Assembly (NCBI GenBank): GCA_014905825.1
Contig: JACGCN010000008.1
Location: forward strand, 1,364,001 to 1,428,000
Source: Lyophyllum atratum
Lineage: Eukaryota; Basidiomycota; Agaricomycetes; Agaricales; Lyophyllaceae
Direction of reading: 5' to 3'
DNA length: 64,000 bases
The first letter of the stretch is position 1; each line of letters starts with the position of its first letter. Below are positions 46,001 through 56,600 of the stretch, in pieces. A model generated the notes under the pieces. The model was not told the origin of the DNA and ran no database searches. It was given only the letters and a program-made list of their open reading frames with translations. Both the position numbers and the translations under genes were made by a program.

Positions 46001-46643
46001 AGTGGATATGAATTTCTGTTGTTTTCGGTGGTTCTCACTCGTTTTCCACCTTGCAGGTTTGTGACGACGCAGAAGAAGACGCAGGTGCTCCCGCATATGC
46101 CTCCCGACCGACGGAAGTTTGTTCATGATGTACGTTCTTCTATTTAGATCCACAGATATACTTACTGATAGGTATGTGATAGCTCGCTGCCGTCTACAGG
46201 ATGGATACACAGATGGTCGATCAGGAACCCCATAGAAGGTTAGTGCTACCTCATTTCTACGAGTCACTTCATATCTAACAACGCCTCTCTCCAGTGTCCG
46301 CCTCCTCCGCCGTATCGACACGCGCATCCCTAGCCCACTTCTCTCTAGCACCATCGTAACATCCGTCCCTGCACAACCCAACCTCGGCAAACTGGCCGAC
46401 TTGCGCAGCACCGCTCCATCGTGGCGCGCCAGCCCCAGCCCCGCGCCTAAGCCAAGTGGAAGTGGATCGGGGTGGGCTACGCCTGCGCGTCCCGTGTCTG
46501 CTGCGGGAACGGGTAACGTTCAGGCGCTGCGCTTGCCGGCGAGCGGGGGTGTGACGCGTGCAGCGAGTCCGGCGCGCGTACCGGTGGTAGAGACACCGAC
46601 GACGCCGGTTGTGGTGCCGGATGATTGGGAAGATGATGTGTGA
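43054..46643 (+). CDS. fap1: NF-X1-type zinc-finger protein, FAP1/NFX1 family
   Basis: Model: join(43054..43895, 43949..44410, 44466..45108, 45172..45431, 45495..45590, 45653..45997, 46057..46129, 46183..46238, 46295..46643), 1041 residues; eight introns of 53-63 nt, all phases agree. An N-terminal basic/Pro-rich tail is followed by a RING-like domain (about 192-271: CPICFSSI ... FHVKCIGEW ... WRCPGCQG). A long series of NF-X1 fingers follows (CGHPCPLPCHPGPCPPC, LGCGNHVCEEVCHEGPC, SGCDHACAAPCHDGPCPPC, LGCGLHPCEERDHKGACPPC, MDCGFHHCERLCH). A C-terminal R3H domain (about 860-935) begins near YHEELVVFARANAKFLG, then a Ser/Pro-rich tail ending DDWEDDV. The yeast homologue binds the FKBP12 prolyl isomerase, and animal NFX1 is a transcriptional regulator (family knowledge). 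Some fingers are diverged (Ser/Pro-rich insert after the fourth). Confidence 0.93.
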
Positions 46644-46858
46644 GGTGGTGAGTGTGGGTGGGGATGTAATGTCTTGCTTTCCGAGTAGCCGAGGAAATCT
46701 TGGATGATGTGTAGAAGTTTGATAGACATAGCAATACAGTGACTTCATGATCAGCCTTCGGTCTCCACTTAGATGGCAAACCATACATGCGAAAAACTGT
46801 AAGCCCTTACATGAAGTTGAACTAAAAAGTTATAATTGACGTTCGAATCATACATTAG
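46644..46858. other. 3' region of the fap1-like gene
   Basis: Short stretch between the stop codon at 46643 and the minus-strand tRNA. No additional feature. AT-richer than the gene, as expected for a 3' UTR. Confidence 0.4.
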
Positions 46859-46966
46859 TGCATTAAGAGAGAATCGAACTCCCGGCGGGTCGAATCCAAA
46901 GCTGGTGGTATGCGCACACCAATATCATCATGGCAACGACCCAGGTTACCACTACCCCATTAATGC
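46859..46966 (-). tRNA. tRNA-Gly(GCC) candidate with a 37-nt intron
   Basis: On the minus strand the acceptor GCATTAA pairs perfectly with TTAATGC plus discriminator A. D arm GGGT/ACCT with loop AGTGGTA. Anticodon stem GGTCG/CGACC is perfect once an intron (46894-46930) is removed at the canonical 37/38 site, giving loop TTGCCAT and anticodon GCC (Gly). T arm GGGAG TTCGATT CTCTC. The intron contains a near-palindrome around GGTGTGCGCATACC. All pairs and boxes agree, but the stem sequences differ from the usual fungal tRNA-Gly, so a recently silenced copy is possible. Confidence 0.62.
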
Positions 46967-47313
46967 ATTTGGAGAGTGGGCCCGAGTCGAGGTTAAGCCA
47001 AGGTTATACATGAATTGACCAGAAAGGCGCGGTAATACGCTTGTTTAGCTTCTCGTTGGGAATTATGCCATCCGTGAATTGTCTCGCGTCTTGCAAGAGG
47101 CCTTGAGGTTCGAGGGAGAGCGTTTTCCCCAAGTTTTTGCATCGATCGTGGGAATAATATTTCCTTATCTTATCGCTACCGTTACCACAGATCTGAATCA
47201 AACGAAAACCGACCTCCGTAGCTAAACGAATCGGTATAGAAGTCATCGTTCACAGTAGGTTTTCTTACCAAAATTTATGCTATCGCTGACGAGTTATAAT
47301 ATCAAGGGTAATC

Positions 47314-48873
47314 ATGGCTACAGAGATCATGGAGGCAAAGCGGATCGCCGAGGGGCCTCACATGTTGCACCTTGAGCGTGCTCCAGCACCGGACGGTTCC
47401 AAGAAGCTTTCCGCGTCAGTTTTGACGCTCTGCCACGCGCGCTCACAAGATATGCTTCTGGACCCCATTATTGACCGGAGAGTCGAAGTTTCCAAGGGCC
47501 TCAACTATTCAATAAATGACATGCTGCCAAACAAGGAGCAACGCGCTTCCATCTTGCACCAGGCTGCACTCCTCGCAGTTCAAACGTTAACGACACACGC
47601 CGCAGGATTCAAGAGATATGCGGATCATCCATTGTTTCAATTCCCGCGGCGTCGGCCTCTGCCAAAAGAACACCGTACTCGTACTGTCGCCGTAGCGTCC
47701 ACTCTTGGTGCACAGTACACCCCCGCTCGCCACGTCGCACTCATTCGGGAGGCATATCTCACGAAACTGAACCTAAAGGCGGATACCTTTCATGATAGGG
47801 CCATTCCTTGTATCAACGACGCAGCTACCAATAACAGCATTCGCCGTGCCCAAACGTCGTTTATGGGGAGTTCAACGCCCCTCCCTTATCTTTACTCGCT
47901 CCAGCTCGGCCCCGGTTTGGGTGACATCCTCAAGAAAATGGTGAAGCAAGTGATAAAAAACCATTGCCCGGACCCTACGTCGAGGGGAGGTCTCGCCGGA
48001 CTTTTTCGAGTCGTCAACAAGTCACATCTTGGCCTAGCTAGACCGCAGGATCACGAAGCCGCGCTCAGTGCGCTGGACTCTATTCTAAGGAGCAGCTTCC
48101 TCGACTGTTGGCGGATAAACTGTGGGTACCGCTCCATCGAGGAGTATGCAGCATCAAACCCCACACCGGAGGCGATCCTCGCGCTCGCGAAAAAGATTAT
48201 CATAAAGCATGCGAAGCGAGTCATACCAAAACAGCCGGATCGGTTCCCGGACGATAGCCAGTACTCGGACGAGTTGAGTGACGAAGGGGAGACTGACATG
48301 GTCTATAGGAACCACCGCCTATTGACTCGTGATATCATATATATCATCCTGCTCAAGAGTGCGATTAGGGATGCAGATTTCGGGCGCATTGAGGAGTTCC
48401 TAGGTGTCATCGCCGTATCGCTGATGGGTGCTGGCATGGAGAATACCTGCGAAGAGATCATGCACTTCCTTTGTGACTTGAAGTATGTGTGGTCGGAGGA
48501 GTTTGGGTGCGCCACTATTCCTTCTTATTTCATTACTGCCTGTCGTGACCATCCGTTTACCCCAGGAACATCATGCGGGATAGCATGATCGCCAACTACT
48601 TTAAACAAGGATCCAACGCCATGCCTGCAGATACGTCCGTAGCCAGCCTCTCAAACTATTCTAGGGTACGTCTGTCGACAAGATTTTCTGTCACGCTCGC
48701 ATGTTGACCTCAATGGTCATATCTAGTTCTTCTACGCTGCACATGGATTCGAGGATGAGTGGCGGGCTCCGAAAAATATGGATGAAGCCATCGGCCTCGT
48801 AGACGCTTTTGACGAGAAGCTTGCGATGAAGAATCTCAGAGAACAATTGCAGGCGACAGGGCTTGTCCCTTGA
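47314..48873 (+). CDS. DUF6589-like protein, shorter than usual
   Basis: Model: join(47314..48506, 48566..48665, 48727..48873), 479 residues. The C-terminal half carries the blocks I associate with DUF6589 of basidiomycetes: SSFLDCWRINCG, a downstream helical region, then FGRIEEFLGVIAVSLMGAGM, EIMHFLCDLKYVWSEEFGNI, MRDSMIANYF, and a final helix-rich tail to LQATGLVP. The N-terminal part (RRRPLPKEHRTRTVAVASTL and so on) has no recognised domain. DUF6589 proteins are usually longer, so this copy may be N-terminally truncated or mis-started. The family is multi-copy and lineage-restricted, function unknown. Frame is intact and both introns splice cleanly. Confidence 0.7.
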
Positions 48874-49221
48874 TGTAATTGCAAAGACCGTATGGATCTG
48901 GTATCCTTTGTAGATGAGAATGCTGTCACGACTGGTACGTGAGCTGTACATAGCTCCCAAAGAAGTAGGAAATTTGCTTCCTTAAATTACATGTTTCGGT
49001 TTGCTTGTTTCGAGCGAAAGTCTTCTCCCAGTGATTTATCTCATCCGCAGAGGATCTTTCCAAGCAGCCAGTGGCCTGTCCGCCGTTCAGACAAGGGGCA
49101 AGTCGAGGTATGTTCCAAAGGCGATGAGGGCACAGCATTGTACGATTGATGGCATCATGCTGGCCTTGTTTGCGGGCCTCGACCAAATCGAAGCCAGCGG
49201 GACTTGTCTTCCCAAAGAACC

Positions 49222-50853
49222 ATGATCGTCGGTCTCCCAGTCGAAATCTCGTCCCTTTGGTCCAAACCCGGACCACCAACTGCATGTTCTCAGTATACGA
49301 CCATCGATCTCCCAGTCGAAATCTGGCAAGAGGTGGCTAGTTATTTACCATTAGACCACCTTCAAAAGCTGTATTCCGTCAATCGCGCGTTCTTCAAAAT
49401 CGCGTTGGAGGCGAAGTATAAGGTTATACGGTTTGAAAAATTGCAGTCATCCCTTCGATATATTCATTTTCTACGGCAAGCTTCGTCATTTCACGAGTTG
49501 TTGGTCATGTCCTTACCCTAACTTCTACTAGGGATCCTGTGACCTCACAATATGTCCGCTCTCTGCACCTCTCCTCGTGTCGAATTACAGAGATCAGTAT
49601 GGTGAAACCCAGTAAAGGAGTGCTAGGGAAGATATTCAATCGAAGCCCCGACCACCGGACACCCTACAGAATTAATAAGAAATTCGTGAAACAGATGGTG
49701 CAGGTCATGCATGGGCTCTCAGCGGTGACCTCGATGGAACTCTGCTGCTGGTACAATCCCAGCCCAGATTTCTTGTCCATCCTCCACACTGGGTGGGTTA
49801 CTTTCGGGGCCGCTCTACGCCATCTCAAGCTCGAAATTCCCTTGATGAGCTTCCGCCTAGCTATGCCACCTTCAGCTGTGTTTCCTTGCCTCGAGGTCTT
49901 GCACCTGACATTCTCCGTTGCGTATGGCCGACGGGATGAAGTGGACCCCACTACCTTGATGTGCGAGCTCTTCGCTCCGTTCATTAACGGTCACCACCCG
50001 ACTTTGCGCTCCCTCCACCTCCACGCGCACGAGGATCAGAAATTCGATCCCCTTCCCTTTCTACTGCGTCTATGCCACCTCCCTCGTCTCACAACATTCG
50101 GACTCCAGTTCGATTTCGTCAACATACAGCAGGCGGACAGCAAGGGTCTCCAACACGTCCTTGACCTACACGCACGACAGCTCCGTGAGCTGTCCCTCCA
50201 AATTCGCTCCAGCCGTTATATGCCCCGCAGACTTTCAGATGACGAGTGGTATGGACAAAAAATCCTCCACGTGCCATTCACGAAGCTCGCGGTTCTTGCG
50301 CTCAGGACGGAACTGTTCCCTACCGTGTCCCGGACAGCAGAATATCTGCATCAGTTTGAAGATTCTCTGACCTCCCTGGATTTGTCCGGCACTACCATCT
50401 CCAGTCATGATGACGTTGAAGCTCTCACCAACGCTTTCACAAGTCGAGGTATCCTCAGAAAAATCAAAATGCCTGTATACTGTCTCAGTCCACCCCTCCT
50501 CTCCATTTTTGCCGCAAAACTACCGGGTCTTGAAGAGCTTTGTTTGACGTTCGAGCACATCAGTGCTGTGTATCCGAGGTCAAATTTCACATGGCCTCCG
50601 GAAGGAGTGAGTAATAATTCGGCCTTGCATTTGTAGCGTTTACATTGTCTGAAACGGCTCTCTGTCACTCTAGTTTGGTGTGGCTCTCAAGCGTTACGAC
50701 TATAGCCAATGGAAATTGCGTTACTTTGTCGGCACCGGGGTTGGGGAATGCGGCTCTAGAAGCCTCACAGTATGTGAACAGGATCTTCAGGCTGCGTTTC
50801 CAGGCGTATATATAAGATTAGACGCGGGTACAAGATTTCAGCATACCTTTTAG
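49222..50853 (+). CDS. F-box/leucine-rich-repeat protein
   Basis: Model: join(49222..49484, 49532..50606, 50674..50853), 505 residues, introns of 47 and 67 nt. The F-box (about residues 30-70) reads IDLPVEIWQEVASYLPLDHL followed by QKLYSVNRAFFKIALE. Downstream are irregular leucine-rich repeats: VRSLHLSSC, LRHLKLEI, LEVLHLTFS, LRSLHLHAH, LRELSLQIRS, LTSLDLSGTTI, LEELCLTFEH. Such proteins bring substrates to SCF ubiquitin ligases and are greatly expanded in Agaricomycetes. The target is unknown. The start region contains an internal duplication (LPVEI appears twice), so the true start may be the later part. Confidence 0.8.
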
Positions 50854-51634
50854 ACTTTAACAGTAACAGCGACACGACGAGCTATAGGTGGGTTCCATTT
50901 TGATATTAAGAAACTGATTGAAATAGTGTATTCTCTTGCAACGAAGGTGCGACATCCATTCACCCTCTCAAAAATCTTACGAGGGGCATTTCTCATATAT
51001 CCATCATAGGAAGTTAGTGTAAGAATTCAGAGTATATCCGCAGACCTATCCGACATTGTGACTGAAAACATCTTACGATTCGGTTTGCGCAGAGACACGA
51101 CATGATGGTGCGGCTGTACTGTGTACTAAGTCTTGACGAGCTACATCGTCCTTCAGCGTAAGTGTCGACGTACCTGAACCGACTTGGAGCTGAACGGAGT
51201 GAACTGGTTCCTCGACCTTGAAATGAAAATGAAGATGGAAAAGCGCACATAACACTTGGCGGAAATCTAGGAATAATCATTAGTATCATTCCAAGACTTG
51301 AACGTTACGCACCGCTTCAGAACCAGTCTAGACCCAGGCTCTCCGCCCAACGATGGGTGGGTTTAGACTAATTGTTCAGCGCTGCGATTGCCGCTATGCA
51401 CCTGAGCCGTTGATACGCTGAATCCTGAGTGTGACCGTGTAAGCCTGAGAAGCTGGTGGATTTGAGAGATGAAGTTTTACTTGGGAAGTGTTGACTTCCG
51501 ACTGACCACGGACCTGTACTTCAAAGCAAATGAGAAAACCCTCACGAGAACACTGGGAAACAAAAACATAAATCCAACAGGGAGCCGACTATAAGTCATG
51601 GCCGTGCATGTCAAAAGCTCTGATGGAGGTTCAT

Positions 51635-51734
51635 GGTCCAATCCCTGGATCGAACAGGGCTCTCCACCATATGCATGAAAACGTCGTGCACACTCAATCA
51701 TCTGGTGGCGCGATGACCGCGACGCAACTGGACC
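51635..51734 (-). repeat. tRNA-like element, copy 3
   Basis: Minus strand: acceptor GTCCAGT pairs with ATTGGAC over seven positions. A-box-like GCGTCGCGG, stem CCACC/GGTGG around about 30 variable nt, and T arm CCCTG TTCGATC CAGGG with B-box. Best-preserved pairing in the family, still without U33 in the presumptive anticodon loop. Confidence 0.62.
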
Positions 51735-51882
51735 GTACGCTTCCGAGTGCCGGATCATTGTAATCATCAAGATTCTATCTTGGACGGGGGTGGTGGCTGC
51801 GCAGGCCATCCTAACCGATTTTCGTTGGAAGAGTTGCTGAGAATGTGGTGGTCCAAAACTAAGCATTGAGGTTCGCAGATTG

Positions 51883-51983
51883 TCCAGCCCCTGGGTCGAA
51901 CAGGGCTCTCCGCCATTGACAGCGCTCGAATTGATATTCGTAGCCATCAGCAGCAGCAGCGAGATGACCACTACGCAACTGGA
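51883..51983 (-). repeat. tRNA-like element, copy 4
   Basis: Minus strand: starts TCCAGTTGCGTAGTGG, ends CCCTG TTCGACC CAGGG GCTGGA. Acceptor ends pair with two G-T wobbles. The centre is diverged and contains a (CTG)n-like stretch. Confidence 0.6.
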
Positions 51984-52049
51984 GTTCGTGCATATGTGGG
52001 GTGATGGGTAGCGTTTACCGAGAGGCGAAATTCGTGCGGGGTAGGGGGT

Positions 52050-52050
<1 letters not shown>

Positions 52051-52080
<30 letters not shown>
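52051..52080. repeat. GA dinucleotide microsatellite
   Basis: Nearly pure (GA)n of 30 nt, with one T interruption. Plausible length-polymorphic marker; it lies upstream of the gene starting at 52337. Confidence 0.9.
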
Positions 52081-52336
52081 TTGTCACGAAAATGCTTGCC
52101 CTAATGACATCCACGTGCCATGCACGCCGTATCCGATATCGCACACCCGGACCGGAGCTGGGTACGCGGGTCTGGCCGTGGCCGTGGCCCGTTTCGTCAT
52201 TTCCAAACCAGCCACAGCTTTCCATTTTTGTTCTTCCCAAGGTCTCTACACTCCCACCGACATTCTACGTGCGCCACCCCTCCTACGTGGCTGCACCCTC
52301 ACCTGCACTCCAGCTGCTTTCCTAGGCGCCCAAACC

Positions 52337-53287
52337 ATGCACACACATACCCCCTCACGCCATACTCCTACTCACCCATCCCACCTCTGGACACCCAGCC
52401 CAAGCAGCAGCACCTCCCACCGCCCATCCCACCTCTTCGCATCCCCCTCCACACTCCCCCCTCACCCCAACCCCTCCTCCTCCTTCTCGTCATCATCATT
52501 CTGGAGCTCCACCCCCCCACCCTCGCGGCGGTCCACCAAGCAGCCCACAGCAGAAAGCCTCGGCCCGGTCCCTGCAAGCTTCTCCAGAGTCCCGTACATC
52601 CCATCTCGCGCGCTAGGGTACTTTGCGTTCCCGCCATCCGGGGCCGCCGGGCCCGTATCCTCCTCCGCCTCCTCGCAACCACACCAACGACTTGACGCCC
52701 CCGAGGAGGAGGAGGCGTCACCGGCATCACAGCAGCGCAAAGCCGAGGAAGACGGCAAAGCGGAGAAGGCGCGGCTCGAGCGAGAGGCGGAGGCGCGGCG
52801 CGGTGAGGAGGCGTGGGTGCGCAGCGGGGGCGTGCTGCGCGACGCGCGGGGGATGCGGGATGTGCCGCGGACGGAGGCGGTGCGGGCTGAGTTGCGGCTT
52901 AGGGACTGGGAGGAGGGGGCGAGGGGAAGGTGGGAGGCGTATGAGTCGGGGTGGAGGGCGCTGTTGGGTGGGAATGGTGGTGGTGGGGCGGGGGGGAGGG
53001 TAAGGTTTGTGGATATTCCGTGGCCGGTGGGTGGTGGGGAGGGAGGGGAGACGCGGGTGGAGGATTTGAGTGTGGAGCGTGTGGAGGAGTTTTTGTTGGA
53101 GGGGTTGAGGGTGAGAGGAAGTAAGGTGACGAGGAGGGAACGCGTGAGGGGGTCGTTGTTACGGTGGCATCCGGATAAGATGACGGGGGTGCTGGCGAGG
53201 GTGGAGGAGGAGGATGTGGAGAAGGTTAGAGCGGGGATTAGGATTGTTACGGAGTGTTTGCAGAGTTTGAATACGAGGACGTCGTGA
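52337..53287 (+). CDS. Protein with NFKBIL1/J-like HPD C-terminus
   Basis: Single-exon frame of 316 residues from the ATG at 52337; the frame is open upstream but without ATG. The N-terminus is Ser/Pro/Thr/His-rich. A charged coiled region (EEDGKAEKARLEREAEARRG) follows, then WEAYESGWRALL, VRFVDIPWPV, and the C-terminal block RGSLLRWHPDKMTGVLARV. This is the HPD-containing segment resembling NF-kappa-B inhibitor-like 1 and J-domain helices, followed by a helix ending in VTECLQSLN. The role is unknown. The HPD tripeptide would allow Hsp70 contact only if the rest of a J domain is present, which I cannot confirm. Confidence 0.65.
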   Translation: MHTHTPSRHTPTHPSHLWTPSPSSSTSHRPSHLFASPSTLPPHPNPSSSFSSSSFWSSTPPPSRRSTKQPTAESLGPVPASFSRVPYIPSRALGYFAFPPSGAAGPVSSSASSQPHQRLDAPEEEEASPASQQRKAEEDGKAEKARLEREAEARRGEEAWVRSGGVLRDARGMRDVPRTEAVRAELRLRDWEEGARGRWEAYESGWRALLGGNGGGGAGGRVRFVDIPWPVGGGEGGETRVEDLSVERVEEFLLEGLRVRGSKVTRRERVRGSLLRWHPDKMTGVLARVEEEDVEKVRAGIRIVTECLQSLNTRTS

Positions 53288-53615
53288 GCTTCCGGATTTT
53301 GGTCGGGGGTTTTTGGATCGGGGACATGTTTAAGTTACAGGGTACAGGGTGATGATACAGCGATATCTGGTACACTACGATGAGGAGCGTTATAGGGTAT
53401 TCTAGGTTGATATTGCAGCGATATCTGGTACACTATGATGAGGAGCGTTCAACGCGTCGTCGTGATGCCGAGCCCAACGCTGCGAGACCAAGCCAGAGCC
53501 GCTGCAATCAAACGGAGTCCAAATCTGTCGCACAAACCACACATCAATTTCCAATCTCCGACCAACCTAGAATTCACAAGCCCCGCCAGCCCGTCTGATC
53601 CAGGCTCTGTGCACG
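53288..53615. other. Intergenic region with a direct duplication
   Basis: Contains a direct repeat of about 34 nt (copies at 53358-53391 and 53416-53449, unit beginning CAGCGATATCTGGTACACTA) with one mismatch. No gene. Confidence 0.6.
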
Positions 53616-56600
53616 ATGATGAGCAGCACCGATACGGACGTGTACAATCCCGGTTCCCAGCCCCTCCCAATCCCTGCGTCGCAATTCGGGACCCACCCTT
53701 ACCAGTTCGACCATCCTCATCCTCATGCTCCTACCCATCCGTCCCAGCCCCAGTCCCAGTCCCGGTTCCAGCTTGAGCAAGGCCCATCACAGCCCGAACT
53801 TGAAGCGGGCCCCTCGACGCTGACGCCGCCGGACAAAACATGCTCCGTGCGCGGGTGCACCCAGGAGTTACCCGTGGACTCGAAGAACAAGATGTGCGAG
53901 GGGTGTAGGGGGCGCCATCGTGTTTATGCGAGCACTAAACGTGCGCGGAGGAAGTTTGAGAAGGCGGCTGTGGTGGGTATCAGGAGGACAGGGGACCAGG
54001 GCCCTACCACTCCCCCCACACAGATACAGACGCAAGGACAGGGACCGATGCAGATGGAGATACAGACACCGACGTCGGCGGATGGGAGTTCACTCCAATG
54101 GACCCAAGCACCTCTGAATTCCGTCGCGCCCGCGAGCATGATGCAACCACCCAACACCAATACATCTGTGGCTACTACTACCTCCAACACCACCACCACC
54201 CTCCCAACATGGGACAACACCTCCATCGACCCCCAACTCTTCGCCCCCGCCCCCTCCCCAATCGCCCTCTCCTCCCTCCACCACGTCCCCTTCCCCCGCC
54301 CCTCCTTCAGCTCGAGCTCGAGCTCCGAGCTCGCGGGCGCGCTGACGCTCCCCACACCGAGTGGGTACTATAGGACGCAGATGGGTGTGCTTGATGGGAA
54401 GGATGGGAAGGATGGGGAGGGGAGGGAGGAGGAGGAGTGTGAGGTTGCGAGGGCGTTGCGGGTTGATGGGGATGGGGAGGCGGAGGGTGGGGAGGCGGGG
54501 CCTGCTGATCAGGGGGCGGATAATGGGATGGCTGAGGTGCCCGGGGAGGATCCGGGCCTACAGAGGCCGTGTTCGGTTAAGGGATGTAAAGCCATGATTC
54601 CTTGTCAGTCTACTTTACCTTTCACTTCGCGCCTGCTGGACCTTATTGATTCCCCCCACCCCGCAGCGTCATACACATTCAAGATGTGCCCCCCCTGCCG
54701 CACGCGCTACCGCACATACGGGAACACCAAGCGCGCCAAATGGAAGGCGGAGCGGGAGGCGTTTGATAGGGAGCTGGTGGGGTTGAGGACGAGGGAGGAT
54801 GAGAGGAGGAAGATGGCGGGGGAGCGGGTGGGTTTTCTTTCTCTTTCGGTTTGCGTTGCCTTGGATGTGTGTGTGTTGATGATGCTGTTTGGGGTTATAG
54901 TCGTTGTCGGAATCGCCTGAGGACCTACGCGCGTGGGAGTTGGCGATTATGGACGAGGAGGTGTCGGGGCCTGATGGAGCGGCAGGTAAGGTGTTGGGTT
55001 TGTTTTGTTGTTTCGTGCCATTGACGACGCGTGTATAGGCAGCGGTCCCGGGGAACCCAAAGGCCCTGAAGACGAAGCGACGGCGGCGATATACCCGGCA
55101 GGCGCTACCCCCGCCGAAATGGGTAAGTCCTCTCCCAGCTCTCTAAATTGTAAGAGACTGATCCACCCGGATACAGCCCCGCTCCCAGCGCGCATGTGCA
55201 CCGTATCGCATTGCCACAAGATCCTGCCGGGGTTCTATAGGTATAAACGGTGCGAGCAGCATCGGCTGCAGAACCGGTACCACTCGAAGCTTAAGCGCGT
55301 GAGGGAGCGTAGTGAGAAGGCTGCGATGACGCTGGATGGGGGTGAGGTGTGCGAGGAGGAGGGGGGAGAGCAGGCGAAGGAGGAGGAGCAGGCGGAGGGG
55401 GAGCTGTTTGAGGGTGGTAGGAGCGACGAGGACGGGGAGGGGGAGGGGGACGCGGTTGTGGAAGGCAAAAACGAAGATAAGGACAAGAGAAAGGTATGCA
55501 TTTTGTATCTCCCCATACGCGCTACACGCATATACCCACCCCTCGCATCTCAGACCCGCAAACGCCACACCTCCTGCGTGACGTCTCTATGCCAGAACCT
55601 GCTCGCGCCTGGGGTACGATGGCGGCACTGTGAAGTGTGCAGAGCGCGTGAACGCGTGTTCCGGCGCGAGAAGAAGGAGATCGAGGAGGGCACGGTGGTG
55701 ATGGAGGTGGAGAGGCTGAAGGAGCTCGTGAGGCTCATCGATGCCGGAGTCATGCCAACAGAGGGGACGCAGGAGGAGGGAGAGAAGGACGTAGCTGATG
55801 ATGATGTAATCACGGCTTCGACATCATCTTGGTCTGCTTCCGCCAACCTCAACCCCGACTCCCACTCGAACGGCCACGATCCCCGCTATCGAGCGAATAT
55901 GGCGCCTGCACCGGCGACTGCGTCCTACGCGATGGGCTCGTACCCGCAGACGTTCCAGAGCGTCTTCCGCGCCAACCCTCCCCCAAACTCGAACGCGAAC
56001 GCGACGAAGACCGCGGAGCCTGCGACACAAGCGCGAGACCCTTCGCCTCCTGCTCGGACGGTGGATGCGGCGGAGGCGCGACTGACCTTCCATGCATATA
56101 AGCCGAAAGTGACGGGGGTGGGTTCGGGAGGGTTAGCGAAGGGGAGAGGGCCAGAGGGAAAGCAGACGCTGGTGTTTAGGGAGCTGGTGCAGCGCGATCA
56201 GGTCAGTGCTACGGCTTTTTTCTTTGCTTTGCTTCTCTTCCTTTGCTTTCTCGTCGAGTGGGACGCGTTCGACGCGTCTCTTGGCTTTCTGAGTCTGCTG
56301 GTGCTGACATGTGTCTTTCGCGATGTAGCAAACGAGCAATGGTCTGGTGGGCCCTTCGTCGTATCATGTCTATAAGAGCACGCCTCCCCCCACTATATCA
56401 GCTTCTGCGTCAAGCTCTATGCAAGCGACTGCCCCCACCTCTCCTCCTGCACCCCCACCTCCATCAACACCTGCATCGAACTCCCCTGCATTTATTCCCA
56501 TAACCACGACGTATGAGCCTCCGCTCAAGAAACAGAAGACGCAGCCCACGACCAATACCACCAACGAACCAGAAAACGGGGAGAAAACAACCCAAACCGT

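Larger units (their letters stand above)
50854..52336. other. Intergenic region with tRNA-like elements and a GA microsatellite
   Basis: About 1.5 kb with no recognised protein gene. The minus-strand frame 51477-51971 overlaps the tRNA-like elements at 51635-51734 and 51883-51983 and is unlikely to be coding. A (GA)n run is at 52051-52080. Confidence 0.5.

Noticed and set aside
51477..51971. 164-codon minus-strand open frame
   Set aside because: It runs through two tRNA-like elements and repeats the same peptide (NGGEPCSTQGLD / YGGEPCSIQGLD) only because the elements are repeated.
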